Below, piece after piece: positions 1-9,045 of a stretch of DNA of 26,366 nt. This DNA comes from Nemertoderma westbladi (lineage: Eukaryota > Xenacoelomorpha > Nemertodermatida > Nemertodermatidae). The notes under the pieces were generated by a model, which was not told where the DNA came from, made no database searches, and saw only the letters and a list, made by a program, of their open reading frames with translations. Where the stretch lies: assembly GCA_032718475.1 (NCBI GenBank), contig JAUCBJ010001207.1, forward strand, positions 1 to 26,366, read 5' to 3'. Positions within the stretch are counted from its first letter, which is position 1. Each line of letters begins with the position of its first letter. The position numbers and the translations under genes were made by a program.

Positions 1-1730
1 GAATCGCACTCACTACAATATTCGATTTAAATACGGTACTATCATAATAAATGGATATGTTACTTTATTTCACGCTGAGATATATAGCAATCAATAGTAC
101 ATCACTGAGTTGACTTATTACACGGCGAATTTCACGCCTATTCGAAGTTAAAATATATATAACCATATGTAATCACTATATAATATTCCCTTGGTAAGCC
201 CCCCCCCCATCTCGAAACAACTGTGGAACTACAGACGAAATTTATTGCTATGAGTAACAGTAACATAGAACCCTAACTACTGAGTGCGATACACCATCAT
301 TAGTAACTTTTTGTTCAATTTCAATAATTTATAATGGTTGACACGGATCAAATGCTTTCGATAAGTTAAGAAAAGAAACAGGCAACCCCTAGTTAAATAT
401 AGGTGAATGGACGTGAAAAATGCATAATTATGTTCATAAACTCTTATTAAGGAGACCAATACCCCAAATCTATTTTTTTTTATATTAATAAAGCTACAAA
501 TCTGAAACTTTAACACAGTGATCTTTTACTACGAAAAACTGAGTAGCGACAGCTTCTCAAACACTTTTGTTTGAAAAATATTGAACTTTTGTTCAGGTTG
601 GTTTATCAAAAATTGTATATATTTTCAGGCTTTTTATGTAAAATATATCAAGTATCAGTAATACAACCAGGGAGGCCTTGCTCTTCTCTTCACAATAGAC
701 CTAGATATGTAGTCAATCTTTTATGAAAATTTCTGCATATAATTCATATTTTTTAAAAATTTATGGATTCTTTAGAATGCATGATGAAAAATGTCAAAAC
801 GACAAAGTGAGAAAAAATTATTTTATATAGACAGTCATGAATATCAATTATACTGATATTCATACTGCTGTTCTTGTTTACACAAAATATTATGTTTAAT
901 TTTGGATTCTGCCGTTCCCTTCAGTAAATTTTTCATATTTAAGTAATCTATGAAAATATATAAAATTACCAAAATTTGCGAAAACATTTCAATATTTTTT
1001 TCCAGAAAAAAATTCAAAAAGTTCAAATTTTGAAAAATACTGTTTTATGGTGAAAAATAACGATATCACCAAACCAAAGCCATTCTATCAAACTACACAA
1101 ATATATATTTTTTTAAATTTTATTAAATATCACTTTTGATCGGGGTAATAGTCCCTTAAACCCAAATTGATTGTAATATAAAGTAAACATATAGTGTTAA
1201 GTGCTATCCCAATTCCCCCAAATGGCAGAACTAACTGAGAGGCAAACTGAGGGAAAGCTATCGCAACTGCGAGTAAATGTTTTAATTATATGGCGGAGAC
1301 CTCAACACCTTTTGTAACAGCAGCGCTCACAATAAGTAGGATCAAAAGATATTCGTTAATCTTACCAGTCTTTCAATTTTGGCAGGCAATAAAGGCTAAC
1401 ATCTAAAGTACTGTAAAACACCGGCAACCCAAACAATAAACCAAACCTATGTCAAAATGTACAACAATTGTGGCTAAAAATTCGTAATTCATGCTAGGCT
1501 AGTAGGTTATTTTAACTAAATCCCAAAACACACAAATACTAATTTTTATAATTCAAAATATGAATAAACAAATAAATAAATACATTTTATACTTACAACA
1601 ACAGTTAGTTACGTTGTCAATCTATACGGATTTTAGGATACTAGGGCTGAGAAAGAAATAATTAGATGGCGTAACACTAGTAGAATATAGATTTTATACT
1701 TAAACGTACAGTAGAATTATCGGCACAATA
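1..1730. other. Gene-free AT-rich stretch
   Basis: No reading frame here resembles a known protein. The longer open frames are low-complexity translations of AT-rich DNA. It holds a run of ten C residues (199-208). One short ATG frame at 1290-1406 (plus, 38 codons, beginning MAETSTPFV) has G at +4 but T at -3, so its context is weak. It could be chance or a first exon. I see nothing else. Confidence 0.6.
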
Positions 1731-1734
1731 TAAA

Positions 1735-1766
1735 TATAGATATATATTTATAAATATATATCTATA
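1735..1766. repeat. Perfect 32-bp AT palindrome
   Basis: The 16-base left arm begins TATAGATATATATTTA and the right arm is its exact reverse complement with no spacer. A second AT hairpin follows directly (about 1761-1790). Such sequence can extrude as a cruciform. It lies about 20 bp outside the left end of the Penelope-like element. Confidence 0.85.
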
Positions 1767-1788
1767 ATATATATATATATATTATAAA

Positions 1789-1882
1789 TATATATTTTTG
1801 TAAGCGTAAAATAATAAATAAATAAAATATTATTTTAAATATACCTAGATCGACCTCAGAAAAAAATCATATATTACTTTAT
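1789..1882. repeat. Left terminal repeat of Penelope-like element, outer half
   Basis: This segment is the reverse complement of about 4574-4657, apart from roughly 12 extra bases near 1853-1866. The match stops abruptly after TTACTTTAT at 1874-1882 and resumes at 3250, so the left repeat has been split by a later insertion. Confidence 0.8.
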
Positions 1883-1989
1883 GGCAGTGATTTTTTATGT
1901 CCTTTTATTTGACTTTTTTTGTCCTCCTTTTTTTACGAATTGTGCATAATGACTTTTGTTGTCCTTTTAATGACTTTTTATGTATGTAT

Positions 1990-2260
1990 TTCTTCAAACT
2001 GTCAGACTGCTGATTTCTGGACTGTCAGACAGTTGATTTCAACATGCCTATGCCAAAACATTCAAAATTTGTTGATTTCTGGTCTGTCGGACAGTTGGTT
2101 TCACTATGTCTGTGCCAAAACATTCCATGATTCCATGATTTATAGACTATGAGATAGAATTCCATATGCGCCTGTTGTAAAAAACTCTAAATTTAATAGT
2201 TTGTGGTTGTTGTCGATAATCGATTACCACATGACGTAGCAAAACACTCATTTTATAGCC
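1990..2260. repeat. Degenerate tandem array, about 64-bp unit
   Basis: About three diverged units are visible, starting near 2007, 2070 and 2195. Each carries a TGATTTCTGG-like block, a CTGTCAGACAGTTG-like block and a CCAAAACATTC-like block. The block ACTGTCAGACAGT is an odd-length palindrome that recurs near 9137. Confidence 0.65.
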
Positions 2261-2280
2261 AAAAACAATTACCAATTGAT

Positions 2281-2940
2281 GGAAAGGAGCAGGTTAAGGC
2301 CGGATTTTCTAACCAAAACAATCAACAGTCACTTTACCAAATCAGGGAAAGGAGCAGGTTACAGAGGCGGGATTTTCTAACCAAAACAATAAACGATCAT
2401 TTAACTAATTGAGGGAAAGGAGCAGGTTACAGAGACGGGATTTTCTAACCAAAACAATAAACGATAACATTACCAATTGAGAGAAAGGAGCAGGTTACAG
2501 AGGCGGGATTTTCTAACCAAAACAATAAACAGTCACTTTACCAAATCAGGGAAAGGAGCAGGTTACAGAGACGGGATTTTCTAACCAAAACAATAAACGA
2601 TAACATTACCAATTGAGAGAAAGGAGCAGGTTACAGAGGCGGGATTTCCTAACCAAAACAATAAACGATCACTTAACTAATTGAGGGAAAGGAGCAGGTT
2701 ACAGAGGCGGGATTTTCTAACCAAAACAATAAACAGTCACTTTACCAAATCAGGGAAAGGAGCAGGTTACAGAGACGGGATTTTCAAACCAAAAACAATA
2801 AACGATAACATTACCAATTGAGACAAAGGAGCAGGTTACAGAGGCGTTGATTTCCTAACCAAAACAATAACGATCACTTAACTAATTGAGGGAAAGAAGC
2901 AAGTTACAGAGGCGGGGGAAAGGAGCAGGTTACAGAGGTG
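2281..2940. repeat. Minisatellite, 68-bp unit with trimer higher-order order
   Basis: Nine full units start at about 2281, 2346, 2414, 2482, 2550, 2618, 2686, 2754 and 2823, followed by a short one at 2891 and a partial one at 2917. Spacing is 68 bp except for small indels. Each unit contains GAAAGGAGCAGGTTACAGAG and then TTTTCTAACCAAAACAAT. Three end types can be told apart (A: CAGTCACTTTACCAAATCAG; B: GATCATTTAACTAATTGAG; C: GATAACATTACCAATTGAG) in order A B C A C B A C B. Type C units also carry GACGGG where the others have GGCGGG. The reading frame through this array is a repeat artefact. Confidence 0.9.
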
Positions 2941-2959
2941 GGATTTTCTAACCAAAACA

Positions 2960-3249
2960 ACCAGTCAGCCGTTAGGCCTACCATAGTACCGTATTTAAAT
3001 GGTAGGCTACACAGTAGGCCTACAGCAGTACCGGCGCCGGTACTAAAATACAGAAATACCTGCTTATACCTACATCTGTACATACAATACAGCAAAATAG
3101 TGCTATATATACTAATACCGGTACTGATAGCCTGAGAGAACAGCAGTAGAGAAACTGGTAGCATGGAACCTAACATTAGATTTTTGGAGGACATAAAAAA
3201 TAAAAAAAAGGACAAAAAAAGGATTTAAACGGACAATAAAATTATTGCG
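2960..3249. other. Non-coding end of the insertion
   Basis: This stretch is rich in TAGGCCTA and GTACCGG palindromes (2973-2980, 3015-3022, about 3025-3040). It then becomes A-rich with repeated GGACA motifs up to the insertion boundary. Open frames on both strands are unconvincing. Confidence 0.5.
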
Positions 3250-3348
3250 TTACTTTATTACTAGCTTTCGATATAATAAGTATATCTTTTTCAAGTATTG
3301 AAAACCAACTATTTATAAATTAAATAAATTAACAATATAAGCACAATT
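3250..3348. repeat. Left terminal repeat of Penelope-like element, inner half
   Basis: This is a near-perfect reverse complement of 4487-4582. It shares CTAGCTTTCGATATAATAAG and GAAAACCAACTATTTATAAA with only a few substitutions. With 1789-1882 it makes one terminal repeat of about 190 bp, inverted relative to the right copy. Penelope-like elements are known to carry such repeats in direct or inverted orientation. Confidence 0.8.
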
Positions 3349-3349
3349 A

Positions 3350-4423
3350 TTGCTATTCAAGCAAATCTCTAAGGCTTCTACAATGCATTGTATTTATCTA
3401 AACACCATGGTTAAACAAGGAAAAATAAAATTTAAATTAGAAGAGAGATGTAGAACAGTTAACTATTTAGATATTATTACAATTTACATAGATGAGAGAG
3501 GTTTTATTCAAACAAAGGTGTACAGTAAACCAACAAATGTTCACCAATACATTTGCCCAAGCTCTGCACACCAACCCAAACTAAAATTTATTCCGTACGG
3601 AGTGGGGTTAAGACTGAGAAGAAACAGTTAACAATTTAATGATTTATTTAATTCTTTAATCGAATATGGATCAGCATTTTGTTGCTAGGGGGTGGAATAT
3701 TCAGGATGTGTGTGAACAATAGAAAAAACGCAAAAACGATAACAAGAAGAAACCAATTTACTACGTAGCTGAGGTGGCTCGAAAAGTAGGAAATCTGGCG
3801 GAAATAATTAGCAAAAACGCAAGTATATTGAATGACAACATAATTACACGTGAGCTCAATAGGAATTATGAGTTTAGAGTAGTACATCGAAGGGCCCCAA
3901 CTTTGAAAACAATGAATTGAAAGCATTGGTTGGTGCTACGAAGTGTAAACGAAGATGTAATCCTTGTGAATCTATTCAACCTCTATAAATCTATTTAAAG
4001 AATTTTACAACAACGACCCCACTGAACAAAAAGAGATATCTAATTAAAGGAAATTTTACTTGTGACATTAAGAATGTTATTTATCTGGCAAGGTGTGAAA
4101 AATGCAACTTACAAGGGGTAGGATCGACAACCGACCTAAAAGCAATAATTAGAAATTATAAAAGCAAGATTGTAAACAATAAACCTATGACTTCAATTGA
4201 ACATCATTTCTGTGAACAGGTTGGACACAATTTTGCGGACTTCATAATTACACCCATTGATAACGTCAAATTTAAATCGAGCAACAAAAAAGATCAAACT
4301 AGCGAACTAAGGAACAGGGAGGGCTTTTGGCAATGTACTCTGTTAACAGTGAAACCATTCGGGTTGAACACAATCAACGAGGCAGTAGTAAATGATTTCG
4401 GTGTAGATGTATTCAACCCATAG
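3350..4423 (+). pseudogene. Penelope-like element: RT C-terminus plus GIY-YIG nuclease, decayed
   Basis: Penelope-like retroelements encode a reverse transcriptase followed by a GIY-YIG endonuclease. Here 3350-3628 shows the end of the RT, with the family signatures YLDIITIYID, VYSKPTNVHQYICPSSAH and IPYGVGLRLRR. After stops and a frameshift (3629-3690), another frame continues from about 3694 to 3918, ending with HRRAPTLK, the usual pre-nuclease block. A CRRCNPC cysteine motif follows near 3949-3969. From about 4035 to 4423 the nuclease domain reads GNFTCDIKNVIYLARCEKC, then HHFCEQVGHNFADF and FWQCTLL. Expected catalytic residues look damaged: the YVG tyrosine is glycine (GVGST), and the usual Arg and His of the next helix are Ile and Tyr. 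The front of the RT, including its catalytic motif, is absent. This is a dead, 5'-truncated copy. Confidence 0.85.
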
Positions 4424-4486
4424 TTAAATCGGTTCGCCTGAGAAACACGAAATAGGAAAGACGTAAACAAACTTTCTAGAATTTTA

Positions 4487-4657
4487 AATTGTGCTTATGT
4501 TGTTAATTTATTTTATTTATAAATAGTTGGTTTTCAACACTTGAAACAGATATACTTATTATATCGAAAGCTAGTAATAAAGTAATATATGAATCGATCT
4601 AGGTTTATTTAAAATAATATTTTATTTATTTATTATTTTATGCTTACAAAAATATAT
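4487..4657. repeat. Right terminal repeat of Penelope-like element
   Basis: This 171-bp segment is the uninterrupted inverted partner of 1789-1882 plus 3250-3348. It ends in an AT-rich block (ATTTATTTATTATTTTA, TTACAAAAATATAT). Comparing the two copies exposes the insertion in the left one. It lies downstream of the 3' end of the minus-strand receptor gene. Confidence 0.8.
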
Positions 4658-4903
4658 ACCGGATCCCTTAACCCACTGCGGTTTCTTACATATTCAAGTA
4701 ATATATCTTCCTACAATAATTTATTATAAATAGATATATATTATATATAAATAAAGATAAATAAAATTTTTTATATTCTTACCAAAATACAATACATAGA
4801 GTAATATAAACTCTACTATATCATCAATTAAACACAATCTTAAAATCTATCACGCATTTACACTACTAATTGGTCTAAAACTGCGAATCACTGATGTTAG
4901 TAA

Positions 4904-4909
4904 TTTAAT
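4904..4909 (-). promoter_or_regulatory. Candidate polyadenylation signal for the FReD gene
   Basis: ATTAAA on the minus strand, about 77 bp past the receptor stop codon. A canonical AATAAA also occurs at 4720-4725, about 260 bp past the stop and close to the Penelope-like repeat. Either could be used. Confidence 0.4.
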
Positions 4910-4985
4910 TTTATAATGGGGAAGATTATAAATAGATTTCTAATAATTGTTATAAAAAATTTTTTATATGAGAGGAAAAACGTCA

Positions 4986-6320
4986 TTAGATAGTGATTTT
5001 CATTTCAATCATCTCTGCAGGATTTAGAGAAGTGAACTCCCTCCACCAAGGCCCATGCATTGGGTCATTGTAAATCCCATTCAAATTAGCGTGGGAACAA
5101 CTTTTATACCACCATGCACCATTGAAATGCACAGCGCAGTTTTTAAAATCTAATGCATCGTTGTCGTTATCCTTTGTGGTGAAGGGCTGACCATCTATCC
5201 AATTATTGTCAGTGGGATCACCAGGTAGCAGAGCATCCCCTGCAGTCCCTCGGTATCCAGAGACTCCTATAGTATAACGTGTGCTTTCCGAACCAACTCG
5301 GAATGAGGAATATTCCGCGAATCCATATTTCCCATTATACCAGATATCCACTCTCAGTTTAACCCCTCCAGCAGTAAGGTTGTGTATGGTATCCAACCCT
5401 AACCAAAATTCGCCTCTAACGTCACCGAATCCAGACTTATAATTTGCCCAATCCCGATAGAAGTTAACAGCTCCATTAGCTCTCTTTTGAATCACCAACC
5501 AAGGACCACCTGGAACCATGGTGTCACACCTGATTAAACCATTTAGTCCATGTTGACTATTGTATACGTGAAGTGTATTATTCAGTTGGAAACTGGGACA
5601 AAGGTTATTTGGAAGAACTCCTATTGCGAGAAGTATTGCTTTCTTTTGTTCATCAATCTTACCAATGAATTCATTTGATTGTTCATTTACTTTCCCACCA
5701 AATATATCACTTTGTTCATTGAGTTTATTTCTCAACGTTTCAGTATTCTTATTAACAGAATCATTAAATGTATTTTTATTTCCCTTAAAAACGTCTTTGA
5801 ATATGTTGGCGTGATCAATTAGACTATTATTGACTATATCATTTTTGTTTTCGATGTTTCCATTAAAGTTGCTAGATAGATGATCCAGTTGCTCAGCTAC
5901 TGCCTTTTCTTTTTCTTTCCTGTTGTCTGCCAAATTCTTCAACTTCAATTCGAGTTCTCTTTGGTCTGTTTGATTATTTACCATGAAAAAAGAAATCCTT
6001 GCCAAAGCAGCCATCAACACTAGTAGTCCAATAAGTGTTATAATTATAGTTATCCACTGGCATTTTGTTGGATTTCTCTGATCAAGTTTATCACCCTTGG
6101 TTTGGAGAGTTTTTTTTCTGATTATCGGATCAGGCACATCATATACGCCTTCTTCAATAACTGATGGCTTTTCATTACCCGTCCTTGTTAACTCATAAAT
6201 AGGATTGGTCAACTCAACTGCATCATCATCAGTTGTTTTTGGGGTAGAATTTAATGCATAAACAGGATTAGTCAACTCTACTGCCTTATCATCGTTTGTT
6301 TTTTGGGTAGAAGCATCCAT
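4986..6320 (-). CDS. Type II membrane fibrinogen-related domain receptor (FIBCD1-like layout)
   Basis: This is an uninterrupted 444-residue frame. The supported start is the ATG at 6320 (A at -3, G at +4); extending three codons upstream would need GTG. Residues 10-30 and 31-51 are a 21-residue duplication, each with an LTNPxY motif (Tyr21, Tyr42), and YDVP follows at 60-63. A basic stretch precedes one membrane span at about 89-114, giving cytoplasm-in, type II topology. Residues 120-154 are charged and helical. Residues 155-231 are seven 11-residue repeats. Residues 238-444 form the fibrinogen-related domain: Cys241/Cys265 and Cys395/Cys408 pairs, GEFWLGLDTIHNLT, a calcium-site block KDNDND (383-388), and AWWYKSCSHANLNGIY. 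By family knowledge such domains bind acetylated or sugar ligands at the cell surface. NPxY and YDVP motifs typically bind PTB and SH2 proteins and drive endocytosis. Lack of introns is unusual for this family and may indicate a retrocopy. Ligand and phosphorylation are inferred. Confidence 0.93.
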   Translation of the reverse strand: MDASTQKTNDDKAVELTNPVYALNSTPKTTDDDAVELTNPIYELTRTGNEKPSVIEEGVYDVPDPIIRKKTLQTKGDKLDQRNPTKCQWITIIITLIGLLVLMAALARISFFMVNNQTDQRELELKLKNLADNRKEKEKAVAEQLDHLSSNFNGNIENKNDIVNNSLIDHANIFKDVFKGNKNTFNDSVNKNTETLRNKLNEQSDIFGGKVNEQSNEFIGKIDEQKKAILLAIGVLPNNLCPSFQLNNTLHVYNSQHGLNGLIRCDTMVPGGPWLVIQKRANGAVNFYRDWANYKSGFGDVRGEFWLGLDTIHNLTAGGVKLRVDIWYNGKYGFAEYSSFRVGSESTRYTIGVSGYRGTAGDALLPGDPTDNNWIDGQPFTTKDNDNDALDFKNCAVHFNGAWWYKSCSHANLNGIYNDPMHGPWWREFTSLNPAEMIEMKITI

Positions 6321-6350
6321 TTTTCTCACAAAATATTATGTTTTCTGTCG

Positions 6351-6359
6351 CTTTATATA
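6351..6359 (-). promoter_or_regulatory. TATA-box-like element upstream of the FReD gene
   Basis: The minus strand reads TATATAAAG here, 31-39 bp before the ATG. Typical TATA spacing would put transcription start almost at the ATG, leaving a leader of under ten bases. It may therefore be a real promoter with a very short leader, or a chance AT-rich match with the true 5' UTR further upstream. Confidence 0.35.
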
Positions 6360-6389
6360 AACCAGTACTTGTTACACCTAACATACAAT

Positions 6390-6815
6390 TAAAATTTATC
6401 AACTAAGGTTGATAACCATAAGTGCAGGCAGGTTATTACCCGAAGTCTAGCCCCTCCTATGTTAATACCAGCATAATGAGTACTGTGTCTAACTTGGAAT
6501 ATAGCAGTATTATAATTGGTAAGTAAGTCTATCATATGATCCATTATTTTATTGAAAATTTTTGTTTGAGAATAACTCAAGTAAGCCATACTTATTATAA
6601 TACTATTATTTTCGCCGCTAGACACAGAGCTTATGTTAACAAATTAAACTGCATTCTCGAATATTGTCGAATGCCTGCAATGGGAATATATATTGGAAAT
6701 TATACAGAAACATACAATACGAAATATTTCCAGTTTTTAGAATGATTCGATGGAAACAAAGTATTGAAGAATTTTAAACCTGATTGAGTTAAGGATCACA
6801 GTATTTAGGTCTATT
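6390..6815. other. No gene seen
   Basis: Upstream flank of the receptor gene. Two short overlapping frames, one on each strand (within 6389-6745), have no recognisable content and look like chance frames in AT-rich DNA. Confidence 0.5.
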
Positions 6816-6821
6816 TATACT

Positions 6822-7375
6822 CGGCTGTATGACAGCCATACGACAACATCGTGCGGCCGCCGTGTTGTCAATGTATCATCCATGGCCATGGCCATACGGA
6901 ATATGCAGTTGATTTACGACAGTATGAGGTCACCGTAAGGCATCGGATGCGTACTGCCACTGGTGAACATACCACGGAAATGCCATTAAATTTAATTTAT
7001 GAAGAACTCAATTATTTCTGAAGAATCCAAGCGTCCTGTCATAGCATGTGGAAAACGAATTTCAAGAATACATAGATAGCATAAAAGAGAAAAAAACTGA
7101 AAAATGGGAGATTTCAGCAATTGTTGAAATGGATTCTAAAGAATGTAAGGGAAAGTGGACAGCGTTGCGTTAGACAACAGCTAAACAAGAAAAGTGCATT
7201 TCCATTTTTGTGCATGTGGCTGTCGTATGGTCAGACGGCTGGCCATATGGCATGTTTGTATTGCCAAAACGGCAATAGACTGACTGTATGATCACCAGAA
7301 GGTCTCTTTGAGGCGAAGTACCCTACATCATACGGTCAGGTTGAGATCACAGTAAGACAGCCATAACAACGATAA
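6822..7375. repeat. Palindrome-rich region around the MADF remnant
   Basis: The region has several short inverted motifs: GGCTGT-ATG-ACAGCC (6822-6836), CCATGGCCATGGCC (about 6881-6895), and ACAGCCATA variants near 6832 and 7360. Together with the MADF remnant this suggests a decayed DNA transposon, but I could not define ends or target duplications. Confidence 0.3.
6990..7173 (+). pseudogene. MADF / Myb-SANT-like DNA-binding domain remnant
   Basis: In one frame 7045-7170 reads ENEFQEYIDSIKEKK and then W-E-I-S-A-I-V-E-M-D followed by KECKGKWTALR, ending in TAG at 7171. The spacing of the tryptophans and the KECKGKW-x-x-LR block are the hallmark of MADF and related Myb/SANT-like domains, found in transcription factors and in the second ORF of Harbinger-type DNA transposons. 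The same frame upstream (NPSVLS before a TAG at 7042) resembles the start of the domain, so one stop interrupts it. No ATG or transposase is nearby. Probably a fossil of a transposon or a processed gene. Confidence 0.5.
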
Positions 7376-7639
7376 TTGAAATGCACTTTGCTTGTTTTGC
7401 TATTGTCTTCACATAAGGAACACGCAATGCTGTCTTAGAGGTCATATTGATAGTTAAGTAGCTAATTAATTTTTTAGCTTATGTAGCCTTGCCTTTGTAG
7501 CATTTATGATGGAATTCAAATTTGAATATGTGTAAAAGATCGTACAATCTTGTTCCTGGTTACACTAGTATTTCGGACTGTTGTTTCACATAAACAATAA
7601 AAATTATAGGCTTTCACAATTCACTGATCGAATATAAAT

Positions 7640-7770
7640 GTTTTCGATTCAGCCCAAGGCTTGCCAATTGTGGATTGCATGGTGGTGACAAAATGTTTTT
7701 GTTAAATCGGCATCTCACTGTGCAGTTTCAATGCAGCAGGCCGATTATAGTAGTTTAGTAGTAGTAGTAG
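7640..7770 (+). mobile_element. 3' end of a LINE, same family as the 15-kb copy
   Basis: The block CAATGCAGCA-GGCCGAT followed by TAG triplets (about 7730-7770) matches the reverse complement of 14960-14998, where CAATGCAGCATGCCGATC precedes (TAG)n directly after a LINE stop codon. Upstream, the GGTGGTGAC and GTTTTTGTTAAATCGGCA blocks resemble diverged codons for the LINE C-terminus. TAG repeats are a common 3' tail type for non-LTR elements. Confidence 0.5.
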
Positions 7771-9000
7771 CTATGTTGCTGGCTCACAAAGTCCTGGTTT
7801 TGCTGGGTCTCACACTGACCTCTGCATTCACAATTCTGTGGTCCGAACCAATAAGAAGGATGAACGAGCTGTGTATGCCTCTCAGTTAATCATGCTCTTC
7901 CCCAGGCATGTTGTGCTCCAGCATGTTCGATTTATAAATAATGTAGCCCGCACTGCTGCTACGTGCTAATTGTCAATTGCTCCATTGTACTACTACAGCA
8001 GTGTGTACTACAAATACATAATCTCCATCATTAATTAGGTGGACTAATCTGACAGTAACTTACAGTAACTGTATGTTATTTACTTATTATTTGGCAAGAA
8101 AGGTATATTGTTGTAATGCATTAATGCAGGTTTGCAGTTTTAAGGCCTGTTAAAGTGTTTCTATTTCCATAATAAATGTATAATTAAATTGAAAAATAAA
8201 TTAATAATATATAATAATAAATTTGTCACACATATTGCAAACACATCTTGTGTAGAGAAGTTAAATAAATGTTTGCTAAATAATAGATAAAAATATATGA
8301 ACATTATTGCATTAAATCACCTTTATCTTTTACAGACTCCGTTGAGGTCACCCAGTTCCCAGTTTATCGATTGTTAAACCTTTGTAGGATTGCACACGCC
8401 TTAGTATCAAGTTTATTTTGTACTGATTAAACTATTTCTATATAACGTAATACACTTTCTTTATTTTATTATATAATTATCAATGTTTATAATATTCCAA
8501 AGGACAAACCATGCACCACACAAACAGCGGGACCGATTAATAAACTCAACTTAATATGATATCGATTAAGAAATAACCCTTTATGTTGCTGCGTCATAAA
8601 CTATGCTCATTTGCTCTTTCCTTGTGCTGTCTTGCGCTTTCAGATGTGTTGTATAGTGTGTCCAACACAATCTTCAAATCTGATCAATTTCCCGAACTCA
8701 AACTTAAAGATAATGGACCTGAAACTATTTAGTAGTACAATTTATAAATAAATCTATTATTAACTAATTAATTAATTTATATTGCCATTGTGGCGCAAAA
8801 CTGAGCAATTCCGATTCACAATTTTGCTTCAAAAATAAGTTAGGCACAGAATTATGCGTATACACTTTAGTAAATAAGTCATACAGTTCTATTTAGGTAA
8901 CGACAGCCCAGTTCAAATTTGTTTTATTGATTCCTTAAAAGCTGATTGATTTATTAAATTACTACTACAAATTTCATGCTCTTACTGTATCATAGGGTTA
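7771..9000. other. Mostly featureless AT-rich DNA
   Basis: One open frame on the plus strand runs from 7754 to 7969 (71 codons, no internal ATG until late). It contains ASQLIMLFPRHVVLQHVRF, which I do not recognise. The remaining DNA is AT-rich with no gene, RNA or repeat I can support. Confidence 0.4.
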
Positions 9001-9045
9001 TTCAAGGTCTGGTATTCTGGGTCAATGATCTAGAAAATTGCTATA

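Larger units (their letters stand above)
1883..3249. mobile_element. 1.37-kb insertion flanked by 9-bp target-site duplication
   Basis: The nonamer TTACTTTAT occurs immediately left (1874-1882) and right (3250-3258) of this segment and only once at the matching place in the uninterrupted right repeat near 4574-4582. That is the pattern expected of an insertion with target-site duplication. The insert's ends are weakly inverted (GGCAGTGATTTT against CGCAATAATTTT, read inward), and both ends are rich in poly-T with GTCC motifs. There is no transposase frame; the interior is two minisatellite arrays. A 9-bp duplication suits a Mutator-like non-autonomous element, but the family is not established. 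Confidence 0.7.

Noticed and set aside
2203-2412. 69-codon ORF in the minisatellite
   Set aside because: It is a translation of the 64-bp and 68-bp repeat units; frame and stops follow the repeat, not a protein.
2281-2940. CRISPR-like array
   Set aside because: Units are directly tandem with diverged but homologous sequence throughout; there are no unique spacers, no cas genes, and the context is eukaryotic.
6321-6329. Start of the FReD receptor at 6329 (three residues longer)
   Set aside because: The codon at 6329 is GTG. The first ATG is at 6320 with a strong context, so the eukaryotic start is placed there.
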